From Mastigamoeba balamuthi (Eukaryota > Evosea > Mastigamoebida > Mastigamoebidae): 64,000 nucleotides of DNA. This document shows positions 10,773 to 20,663 of the stretch, one piece after another. The notes beneath the pieces were generated by a model. That model was not told the DNA's origin, did no database searches, and saw only the letters and a list, made by a program, of their open reading frames with translations. The stretch lies in assembly GCA_902651635.1 (NCBI GenBank), contig CACRSC010000019.1, positions 1 through 64,000 on the forward strand. Direction: 5' to 3'. The position numbers and the translations under genes were made by a program. Each line of letters opens with the position of its first letter. Within the stretch, counting starts at the first letter, position 1.

Positions 10773-12912
10773 ATGGAGCCAGAGCGCGGTGTTTGTCGCT
10801 TCTGTTCTGGGGAGTACATCCGGGCTGGGCCATTTCACGACCTTAGCCTTGCCTGCGCTGTTTATGAGGCCCGTGTCCCGCGTTCCTGGCATGTATACCA
10901 CCCCGATTGTGACTTGGTTTGCCACCGACACTACAATGAGATGCCTCAAGCTGCAGAGGCACGCCATAATCCCTTTATTGCTTGTTTTCTTGTATTTGCA
11001 TATTCTAATTGCCAAATTGCATGCTTGTTCTTTGCAGGCAGAGCAGCAGGCCCAGGCTCAGTGTAACTCAGCAGCTGGAAAGGAATCAGGGATTGCACGT
11101 CGTGCCAAAGCCAAAGAAAAGGTTGCAGAACGGTGCAGCCCTTCTGAGGTATCAGATGATGATGCCACATGGCTTGCTCCTCGTGAGAAGAAGCGGAAAT
11201 GCCGGCTTTCTGCCTCAGCAGAGAAAGCCCATCGTACTTCTGCAGAGATTGAAGCTGATCTGGCAGAGGCCAATAGTGCATGCTTCTCGATTTTTAATAT
11301 TGGAATTGTCTTGCTTCTTGTCAGTTTGGTCCGGGGTGGCTGCAGGGAGGTGTGTGGAAAGGACCATCATATCTGTGGATGTCAGCTATACATTGTATCA
11401 GTTACTCCTGATGGTGTAGGTGCTCGGCTTCATCTTTGCTGTGAAGAAGGACACACACAGACTCTGTACTCCAGTCAAGAGTGTAGAAATGGCTATCTGG
11501 AATGCACAGCTCTACTTGTTACCTCAAATATGACTGTTGGTGGAGAAAAGAAGGCCCTCTGTGAGTTAGTCAGTGCTTGTCATCTGGGAATACTGAACCA
11601 CTCAATGCAAGATGAGATTCTGTCAGATTTCGCCCAGAGAGTTGTATTTCCAGCTGAGCAGGCCCAACAGGATTATCTTATCTCTGCTATAAATTCTAAG
11701 CTTCATTCTGACATTGAGACTGCACGGCATGCTAATGCTGATCAAGTCCGTGCTGCTATTGTGGAGGCAACTCATAAACAGACTGAACTAAGGGCTGAGC
11801 TTGATGCTGCAAAAAGTATTTCTGCAATTCTTGAGCGAGCCAAGACAGAGTTCAAGATTTCTTCTCGCAAGGGTCGCCGCCAGGAAATCATTACAGATAT
11901 TGTTCACCGGGTTCATCCCATCCCACTGCTACCAGAAGAGAAGCTTGAAGTCACAGTTTGCATTGATGGCCAGTGGAATCGCTCACAGCAATGCTATCGT
12001 GGCTGTGATTATGCTGCTCCATACAATACCTCAACATGTATGGTTGGGAATCGTGTTGTCTGGCAGGAGCATGTTGATAAGGCGAAAATTGCAGCAGAGC
12101 AGTTACCTCCAACAACTAGTAAGGAGTCAGTATCAACCTCCCTTGCTCTAAGTGTTATGGCTCGTCGGTTTCTCTGCATTCGTGCTATTGTCTGTGATGG
12201 AAGCAGTGCTGCAAATGCCAAAGCAGCAGAGCTGCGTAACTCTTGGATTGCTCATCAGCGATTGCACATTTTTAATGATCTCTGGCATGGAGTTAAGCAG
12301 TTTCGAAAGCATATTTCTTCTTTCATTGACCAGCGCAAAACGGATGGATCTTTGCTGTTTTCAGAATTTCGTGAGGCAGAGAAGACCAACAATGTGAAGT
12401 TCAAGACCAAGCTCTCTAACTGGTTTCGCAAAGCAATTCTCGAGTGTAATGGTGACTATGCCAAAGCTCGTGCCACAATCATTGGTGCCATGGAACATTA
12501 TCGAGACAAGCTTGTAACCATTGATGGTACATCTTCTTATTTTCCAATTTTCTGCATTTTGTTTATCTAAAACTTTTATCATATTTTAGGTGTAAATCAT
12601 AAGTGGATGGCAATGACTGATACAGGAGCCACTGCACTGAAGGCATTTCTTGAAAAGGAGTGTAACAACATTGAGTTATATGCTGCAGACATGGAGACAT
12701 CACACATTGAGGGATTTCACCGTACAGTGCTTAAGTGGATTCGGAAGGGAGTCTTCTACACAAATGAGACCTACCACTGCAAACGTGCCATTGCAGCACT
12801 GCACTGGAATGCCAAGCAGGACTGGCATGATGCAGGTGCTGTGGGCTCATTTACTTTTGACTACAGAACACAGTTGCTGAGGGACTATCTTACACTCATT
12901 AAGAAGAAATAA
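10773..12912 (+). CDS. DDE transposase with N-terminal zinc-binding domain
   Basis: Start MEPERGVCRFCSGEY. The first ~65 residues hold a Cys/His cluster (CRFC, then HPDCDLVCHRHYN) like a transposase zinc finger. Likely introns are about 10992-11038, a short one near 11280-11330 (less certain) and about 12528-12590. The core has CIDGQWNRSQQCYRG (first Asp), IVCDGSSAANAK (second Asp), FNDLWHGVKQFRKHI and ETSHIEGFHRTVLKWI (Glu candidate), followed by AIAALHWNAKQD. This order of D, D, D-x-WH-x-x-K and E fits an RNase H-fold transposase also found scattered in animals and protists. The superfamily is not certain. The frame is open throughout, so the gene looks intact; it ends LTLIKKK. It could have been domesticated, but its location inside an element argues for a transposon gene. 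Confidence 0.65.
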
Positions 12913-14220
12913 ATGAATATCAACTACACTGAGCTTTCTGATACAGAGTAAGTCATAAAACACTGATTAATGAAACTGAACGACCATATGAAATCTTAAT
13001 AACAGAGTGAAAGTTGAAGAAAGAAAAAGAGACAGTTAGTTTATCGGATTGCAATATGAGTGCAGATCAAATAACATCAGAATCACAGGGCTCTGATAAT
13101 TTTATGAAATAAAAAATTACCAATGATAATGATCGAACACAAGTATACCAGAGAGAATGAAGAGAAGAAATCTGCAAAAATTATATCAATTGAATAGTGA
13201 AGAAACATGTTTCATAGATCATCAAACTGGTAATTATCTTCTATATCATTGGGCTCATGCACATAAGTATGAAAAACGAATTGCACAGAGTAGACATGAT
13301 AAAATGGCCCAGTTGAAACAAATAGTAAAGAGAAAAGCAATAACAGATGAATAACCAAGTAATAGGCATAATCAAATAAGTAGCTGTAAGTAATTGAATT
13401 ACTTTAATAAAATATCAGAATAGACAGATAAAAGATAAAGAAACAGAGAACACATATAATCTGAGCTAGTTGAGTTAAGGTGAAAATAATGAGAAAAGAA
13501 GATAGATAAATAATATCATATCATTAGATAGCCTATATAATGAGAATCGAATGACATTGAGTTTAATCAAATCGGATATGTCTACATATTTAACAATCTG
13601 ATATGTAAACAGTCACTCTGCTAAAAGAATGATCTCTTGAAAAAGTATGGTAACCAGCTGCAGAAGAGCATTGAACTGGCATTAAAGAGTTGCATATATC
13701 AGTGATATCATACTGCTACGAGGTGATCCATGTTTGTGTTCAGCTTTGCAAGTTGTACTACACAGTACTGACAAACACTAGTGCAGCATTCTGCAGGCAG
13801 AGGCTGTAGAACTGGAAATGAGAGATGGATTAGGAAGCCATATGTGTGGTCTAAGTGCACGGAAAGGACACACTGTGATGTCAGCATCTAGCACCACAGA
13901 AAGCAGACTGAGAGCTTTGGTATCTGCCATCTGGTAGGAAACGAGTGCCAGGCCATATGCAGAATGGGCAAATCAGCCTTAATAATTGTGTGCTGAACAT
14001 GAGAAAGGGCTGCTGCAGTGACTGCCAGATTGCAGGTATTCGTCATCTCCTCACTATCCATGGAGTTTGGTGTTTTGGCTTTATGAATGACACAGTGTAA
14101 AATGACACAGTTTCCCCTTCCTCTCAGCATAGCATTATTTGCCAGCCAATTTATGTTCGATTCGGATGTATCCTGACGTGGCCCTGCCACAGCTAAATCG
14201 CCAGGCTACAAATCAGAAAT
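12913..14220. other. AT-rich spacer between the two transposase genes
   Basis: Rich in A and T, with many short stops. A 65-residue open frame at 13157-13354 (basic, starts MKRRNLQKLYQLN) and a 100-residue minus frame at 13888-14190 have no recognisable family. No RNA gene or clear repeat was seen. Confidence 0.5.
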
Positions 14221-16330
14221 TTGGAGAACATGAGGATTGCCTCAGTCTTTAAGGAATCATGGGGTATTGGAATGTTTGTGAGTATGTGCTCTCAGTGCAA
14301 GTATGAGGTACCAATGCCAAATGGAACTTCATCAGGACTTCAGTACCACTGGCAAAATAGCTGCTCATGTAGGCCAATATCAAACCCAGAGGCAATAAAG
14401 GATACGAGGCAACACAAACTAGTTGATGTTCTTCCTCCTTCAATAGGGGGAACAATTCACAAAGTGAGATGATTGCTTTTACTATTCTAACATTCAATAG
14501 GAAATGCTCAAAGCATTTGTTGAAGGAGCAACAGAGAGCCTACGACCTCTTGATTACATCAATGATCCTTGGATAAAGCATCTCTGTGAAACACTACGCA
14601 AAGGATCGTCTAAGCTGATTCCATCACGTGAAACACTGCGTTCTCATGTTCTGCAAGAGGCCCAAAGTGCCAGAGTTCAGGTGCAAAAACAAAAAAGGAG
14701 TGTGCCTTCTAAATCCCATTCCTTCATATGCTGCATGAGCTGAAAGTGGAAACAGAGAAACGAAAGGGCCCCCTTCCTGCTGTGGTTGCATTTGATGGCT
14801 GGACAAGTGATGCAACTGAGAGCTATGTCTCATTTATTGTCTACTATATCAATTGTGAATGGGTGTTCACTGCAAGATTGGTCAAGACAATGCTACTGGC
14901 ATCGCATTCTGCTCAAAACCTGAGTATGTATTGGCATCTAGCTTTCTCAGACTTCGAGGATCTTCTGAATGTAATCACATACAACATTTTTTCTAATGTT
15001 CTATAGATATGGGCACTTGTCTCAGATACAACTGCAGTTAATCCTGCAGCAGCACGAATTGCTAATTTGACCTGGTTTCCCTGCTCTCTTCATGTACTTC
15101 AGTTAGCACTACGTGAACTGTTCAGTCAACCAGTATGTTCTTCTTTTTTTCATTACTTAGAGCACACAGGATATATCTCTTATCATTAATCGATGCAAGT
15201 CAATAACTGGATTCTTTCACAAGTCCAGTATTTGTTCTGCTGCCCTTGCAGAATGGGCTGAGAGAGCTGCTGAACATGATGCACGTATTAAAGACAAAAG
15301 GAAACTGCCCAAACCTGGTTGTACATGCTGGATAAGTACATACAAAATGCTGCAACGGTGTGCTATTCATTTAATTCATATCGAAGTACACTTTAGAATT
15401 CTTCTTCTGTGGGATGGAATTACACAAGTACTTCAGGATAAAGAACGGCCAGAACTGCTTCTGATGACTGAGTTCAAGCCAGTTATTTCTGATCTACTGC
15501 GGCTTCTTGACTTCTCTTCTGCAGTGACAACACAAATGCAAACGTTTGGCACTCTAGTCAGTGAGGTTCCACCTACATTTATTCAGATGCTACGTCATAT
15601 GCAATCTGTTTCGGATTCCTGTGTGCCCATTGTCCAAATTGCATTTGGGAAGTTTGCACATAATCTAAGATCTCGCATGTACTCTGCTGATGGTCCATGC
15701 AATGATGCTGCACTTCTATGCTCTTTGCTTGATTGGCGCTTTAAGAATCTCGGTTTTGGAATTGATGCTGATCATATTGCCAAGATACACTCCACTTTCC
15801 GGTCTCTTCTTTCCCAGATTCCATTGGATCGGTATGAGAAAGTTTTGCTAATTCAGAACAGGAATTTGTCTGATGATGTTACTGGTGAATCAGAAATGAC
15901 TGCTAGAGAAGTCTCAGTAATGAAAACCCCCTGGGAGATGCTGATGGAGGGAATGGCAGATAAAAATGTTGAGCAGACTCCTATGATTCAAGATTGTGTA
16001 CAAGAGGCAAATGCATATCTTGCTGCCCCAGCAATTGCCATTTCTGCTGATCCTCTGTTTCATTGGTATAAGAATCAGTATGTGTGATTTTGAAAACTTA
16101 TACTAATATTATTCAATAGGCATAAATATCCTCGAATTGCCTCTCTGGCCCAAAAATTCCTTTGTGTTCCTGCTGGTTCTGTTGATAATGAACGTATTGG
16201 TCTTCAGCAAAAATAGTATCTGAAGAGCAAAGAAGTCAGACACGAGCTAATTATCTGGATTTTACTCTGTTTCTTCGTTTTAATAAGCAGGCTCAGAAGC
16301 TCTCTGAAGAAGGAAAAACGAAGTACAAGT
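14221..16330 (+). CDS. hAT-family transposase, multi-exon
   Basis: It opens with a BED-like zinc finger (CSQCKYEV, then QYHWQNSC). The hAT core follows: VVAFDGWTSDATESYVSF, VSDTTAVNPAAARIANL and FPCSLHVLQLALREL (first catalytic part and cysteine-His helix), then KLPKPGCTCWISTYKMLQR. The C-terminal dimerisation region has AISADPLFHWYKNQ, HKYPRIASLAQKFL and SVDNERI, the usual hATC block. Short AT-rich introns fall near 14470-14500, 14715, 14920-15010, 15130-15165 and 16085-16120. All signature blocks occur in order, so the gene is complete or nearly so. It is the natural candidate to act on the CAGAGG inverted repeats at 9633 and 17553. Confidence 0.75.
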
Positions 16331-17530
16331 GATAAGATCACAATTCAAATCATTTTTCAAAGTTTGTGTTTTTCTTTATGTATATCATAGTCTGTCTTTA
16401 TTATCACTAGAACTCCCTGTAGATTTCGTAGCAATTATCTGAAGAAAGAAATGAGTGATAGATATGAGTAAATGTCAGTAAATACTAAATTGTTTTATCT
16501 GAGTTATCAGTATGTGTAATTACTGATAATAAGAAATTCCAAAAATGCAATGAAGAATGATTGAAAAATAATAATGCCAGTTTTAGATCAATGTTGTATT
16601 ATGTATGAATTATAAATAATATGACTTTCAGAACTGTTATTTATTTATCTGTATTAAGCCAGTTGTGGTATTGCAGAGTAATGGCATATCAAAATTCATG
16701 TAGAAAAAGTAGCTTGCTGTATAAACTGAATACAGTAAAGGAATTACTGCATCAAATTCTGTAACTTACAGATACTTCAGATTGAGAGCTATAACAACAA
16801 TCTAATAAAGAGAAAACAAACAAGCAACCCCATTATATTTTTAATTAGTAAGTTAAAAGCTGAAAGAAAATGAATAATTCTACATAAACACAGTATTGTT
16901 TGGAATTATGCTTCTTTGGTTTTCAGGAGTTTCATTTCATAAAGTGATACTCAGCTCTCAGATCTTACAATCCAACTGTCTTTTTATGCTTTCTCTGCCT
17001 TCTTTTGTAAACAAAATACTCTCTGACTTTCACTTCCTTGTATCACAAATATGGATCTTAAAAGCCTTTGCATTGTTAATTACCAGAGTTCAGCTCATTT
17101 CATTATCAGAATGTCTTGATTACTCAATTTTCACAAAAATGACCAAGTGGGTTTTGCACACACAAAAAGACCCTGTTCTGTGACACATCCCATAAAGCAA
17201 TCAAATGATCCTCTGAGAATGGACTGGAAAACTTGTTAAATTAACCAGATTTATTGAATAGTAAAATCCCCAGAACGATTAGGTTCTGTCCAAGCATCAT
17301 TGTGTTCAGAGCTTTCTTAACCAACTGTCTATGTATAGTTTACAGGGCTGAGGGCTCGGACGAGTCCCGAATATGATATTATCCATTATTTTCAGATACT
17401 CGAGATATTATCAGTTCTGTTAAGATATTCGCGATATTCAATTAAACAATCAATACAAATCTACTTGGTGGCGGGGTTTTTGTATTGGTTGGTTAGTTGA
17501 AAGATTCGAGTATTGGTTGGTTGTTTGAAT
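16331..17530. other. AT-rich 3' part of the composite element
   Basis: No gene is supported. A 95-residue plus frame (16896-17183) is hydrophobic and without a recognised family. Near 17380-17440 are repeated GATATT/CGATATTC motifs, and from 17480 the subterminal TATTGGTTGGTT repeats leading to the right inverted repeat. Confidence 0.5.
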
Positions 17531-17731
17531 CTTTTGGTTGCTTAGCACCTCTGCAACAGTGGCTTGTTGAGAGCGATATATCGCGAAGATACGGGTATCT
17601 CAGAGATATTTCAAATTACAGGATTTCAGAACCAGGGGTGCATAGGGTCTCTGGAGTGGCACAATCAACACCGGTCGGTTCGCATGTTGAGGTGCTCCGT
17701 GTTCGGTTTGGTGGGTGGGGAGGGGTCAGGG

Positions 17732-19264
17732 TCAGGCAGACCAGAACTTGATGGTCGAGTCGTAAGACCCGGTGACGAGCATGCCAGTGCTCACGTCGAG
17801 GTCGATCGAGCGCACGACCTTCTTGTGGCCCGCCAGCGCCGACACGCGCTTCTGCGTGGCGACCTCGAGGACGTGGACGCGGTTGTCCTGGGACGTCTGC
17901 GTGGGCAGCATGAGGCAAGCACCGCGCGAGACCGTCGTAAGCCTCCTGTCTCTGGGTTCAATTGAAATGGGCGCACCGAGAAGATGTATTTGCCCGACGG
18001 GTGCCACACGTGGTGGGGGTTGCTGTACTCGTCGTTGCTGACGCCGTAGAAGTTCCTGACCTGCTTCCCGCCCTCGACGCTGTACATGATCAGCCTGTCC
18101 TTGTCTGCGTCGCCACGTCAGAGCAGAGGCCGCGTTGGCGGGAGAGAGGCCAAGGGGAAGCTGAGCGGAGTGCTTGCCTGTGGAGACGAGGAGGTACTTG
18201 CCGCTGGGGCTGAACGAGACGTCGAGCGCCGTGAAGCTGACGTGGTCGTCGCCCGTGGCGTTCATGTTGATGAGCTGCTCGGCGTGGGGCGCCTCGAGGC
18301 CGAGCACGTGCAGGTAGTTGTCGTCCCTGACGCCCACGACGGCCCTGTCGCCCTCGGCCGACAGCGCCAGGCACTCGACGGGCCCCGTGAAGCTCCACTG
18401 GTGCTCGGCCTCGTACTCCTCCCCCTCGGCGCCCTCGGCGGCCTGCTTGCGCCGGAAGATGGTGACGGTTCTGTCGTGCGACGCGGTGACCATGGCGGCG
18501 CCCGAGCGGATCCAGCGGGCGGCGACGCAGAACTTGCGGTGGCCCGCGAACGAGACGACCTCGGACGAGTCTGCGGCGCTCAGCACGTGGACGGTGCCCC
18601 CGAGCGTCGACGCCAGCAGCACGCCGGGCCTGGCGGCGCACCAGTCGAGGCTGATGGCCGACGAGGGCAGCACGAAGCGCGCGGAGACGGCGCCCGTGGC
18701 CGTGTCGAGCACCGCGACGGTCTTGTCCGAGCCCGCCGTCGCCAGCAGCCCCGTCGCCTGCTGCAGCCGCACCGTCACGACGTTGCCCGCGTGCACCCCA
18801 CTCAGCGTCCTGACCTCCTTGCTCGCGTAGCAGCCGTCGCCCCTCTCGAGCTGCCGCGGCGGGGGGGAAGGCGTTGGTTGGTTGGGGGGTCAGGGGACCG
18901 AGTGGAGGTCCGAGAACACGTCAGAGGCAGGACGCACGAGGTCGGCGTCGTCGTGGATGGCGTCGGTCCCAGCGGCCGACACGAACTCCTCGTGCTCCTG
19001 CACGAGGGCGAGCAGCTCGCCGCCCAGGCCGGCCTCGTCCTCCTGGTAGGTGACGCCGCTGCCGGGGAGCGGGGAGTGAACAGGGAACAGAAGAAGAAGA
19101 AGAGGGCAGTGAACAGTCAGCGGCTGCTGGGCAGAGACCTGGTGCGCACACCTCTCGGACTCGAGGGAGGCGAGCGCCCCGGAGAAACCACTCTCGTGGA
19201 GGAACTGCTGCACCAGCCGCAGAGTTCGCGACTGAAGGTCCTTGGGCGCGTCCTCGTCCGACAT
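17732..19264 (-). CDS. LisH-WD40 repeat protein
   Basis: Start MSDEDAPKDLQSRTLRLV at 19264. The first ~35 residues form a LisH dimerisation motif (VQQFLHESGFSGALASLE). After introns near 19151-19067 and 18901-18857, a beta-propeller follows with GSDKTVAVLD, GHRKFCVAARW, SHDRTVTIF, the block FSPSGKYLLVSTG, then SNPHHVWHPSGKYIFS and SQDNRVHVLE. It ends GSYDSTIKFWSA. Two further introns lie near 18110-18180 and 17905-17970. LisH plus WD40 proteins are scaffolds in cytoskeletal, ubiquitin-ligase or transcription complexes; which one applies cannot be told. It is divergent from tRNA-Trp and the KDEL receptor gene. Confidence 0.75.
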
Positions 19265-19341
19265 GCTGTTGGTTGCTGAACAGCCCCACCAAGATCTGAC
19301 AAATCCACAGATAAAATGGGTAAGAAAAAGAAGAAAAGTTT

Positions 19342-19413
19342 GAGGACGAAGGGACTTGAACCCCCAACCTGCTGATCTGGAGTCAGCCGCAGCTACCGTT
19401 GTGCTACGCCCTC
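19342..19413 (-). tRNA. tRNA-Trp (anticodon CCA)
   Basis: The 72-nt minus-strand sequence folds as a cloverleaf. Acceptor arm GAGGGCG pairs with CGTCCTC. The anticodon stem GCTGA/TCAGC closes the loop CTCCAGA with anticodon CCA. The T arm contains GGTTCAAGTCC. No intron is present. Downstream on the same strand is a T-rich run (CTTTTCTTCTTTTTC), a suitable RNA polymerase III terminator. It lies between two divergent protein genes. Confidence 0.92.
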
Positions 19414-19640
19414 TTACACAAAAGATGTGTTTGGCGAGGTGGACTGCATTGAGATAGCCTCGACTCTAGACCGGGGTTCTGCCGTCTGTGGATAGAATCC
19501 AATACCGGTGAACCGCCTGTTGTATCAGATATCGTTGAGGTTTGCGAGCGTCTTCCTTTGTTTCTAATTTCGACGTCATCCGATTCTGCTGACTGTGTTG
19601 TGTACCCCGAGATTCACACTTGTGTTTCTGGCCTCTAGCC

Positions 19641-20458
19641 ATGGTGGTGTTTAACGTGTTCCGCATTCTCGCCGATGTTGCGCACCTCGTGGCCTTCGTC
19701 TTCCTCCTCGTCAAGATCCGCCGCCAGAGAAGCGCAAAAGGTGCGTTTCCGCTTGCATCTCGTGTCCCGCCCAATTGTTACACTGCCCCAACCTGTTTCC
19801 AGGCATTTCGCTGAACACTCAGCTCCTGCTCGCCTTTGTTTTCGGCCTGCGCTACTTGGACCTGACGACAAACACCTTCTCTTCTTACAACACGGTTATG
19901 AAGATCACTTTCCTTCTGAGCCAGTTCGCCGTAGTGTACCTCGTGTGGCACTACAGAGCCAGTCTCGACAAAGCGAATGACCTGCCCGCCATATACTGGT
20001 TCCTGGTTCCGTGTGGGGTCCTTGGGTTCTTGTTTTCCGCGGAGCGTGGCTCCTTCATGGAGGTGCCACCACTTGGGTTCTTCTTTCAATTGACTGGATC
20101 GGGATTATGCAGGTGATGTGGACGATAAGCATATTCCTCGAAGCTGTTGCCATCATCCCCCAGCTGGTGCTGATTGTCAGGACGGGGTGCCGGGTTGACG
20201 GGCTCATTTTGTTGTACATCCTCTCACTGTTCATGTACAAGGGGCTGTACACTCTCAACTGGATCTGCAGGTCGCTCACCGAAGAAGCCTACAGGCAAGC
20301 CATCTCTTTCTCCTGCTTCTCTGACTAACTTCACAAATTCAGTGACCCTGTAGCGTGGGTGTGCGGTGTTGTGCAGTCGTTGCTCTACATGCCGTTCTTT
20401 GCGTTCTATACGTGGTTGTGAGTATCACTCTCCCTCTTCGATTTCTCACAGGTTTTAG
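19641..20458 (+). CDS. ERD2: ER lumen protein-retaining receptor (KDEL/ERD2 receptor)
   Basis: Exons 19641-19740, 19803-20062, 20113-20294, 20343-20417 and 20452-20458 give 207 residues in continuous phase, close to the family's ~212. Family hallmarks: VFRILADVAHLVAFVFLLVK at the start, LVFGLRYLDL-type helix (FVFGLRYLDLTTNTFSSYN), VMKITFLLSQF, MWTISIFLEAVAIIPQLVLI and GVVQSLLYMPFFAFYTW. It is a seven-helix Golgi/ER membrane protein that returns KDEL-type ligands to the ER. The third intron has a GC donor (CAG|GCAAGC). The C-terminus is short (ends TWLF) and lacks the lysine-rich cytosolic tail of animal receptors. If the last intron is not spliced, the protein simply ends TWL at 20421. Confidence 0.88.
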
Positions 20459-20663
20459 TATGGTTGTGAGACCTGCCTCCCTTGGACAGCAGCTCGAAAT
20501 CCCCCCTCTCTGACCCGCTTGAGACTCGCCTGCTCGACGGACCCCCTCTCGGGCAATAATAGTCAGTTGATCTCAAGTTTGTATTTTGATTCTGGGGTTG
20601 GGTATTTTGGGGGATCATATCAGTGCCCTGATTCCTTCGAAGCAAAAATAGCTCACCCACGCA

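Larger units (their letters stand above)
9633..17553. mobile_element. 7.9-kb composite element with hAT-type terminal inverted repeats
   Basis: The left end CAGAGGTGCTAATCAACC at 9633 and the reverse complement of the right end at 17553 (CAGAGGTGCTAAGCAACC) match at 22 of the first 24 bases. Both then carry subterminal TATTGGTTGRTT and ATTGAATATC motifs. CAGAGG is a typical hAT terminus, and a hAT transposase lies inside at 14221-16330. A second, unrelated DDE transposase lies at 10773-12912. Flanking 8-mers (GTTGGCGC left, CAACAGTG right) do not match, so a simple single insertion is not proven. The ends could come from two copies, or flanking DNA may be rearranged. DNA from ~10.3 kb on is strikingly AT-rich next to GC-rich neighbours. 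Confidence 0.6.

Noticed and set aside
9625-17561. 8-bp target-site duplication at the composite element
   Set aside because: The flanks GTTGGCGC and CAACAGTG do not match, so no duplication is claimed.
18086-19279. 397-residue plus-strand frame opposite the WD40 gene
   Set aside because: Arg/Gly/Val-rich antisense of beta-propeller coding DNA; no start context or domain.
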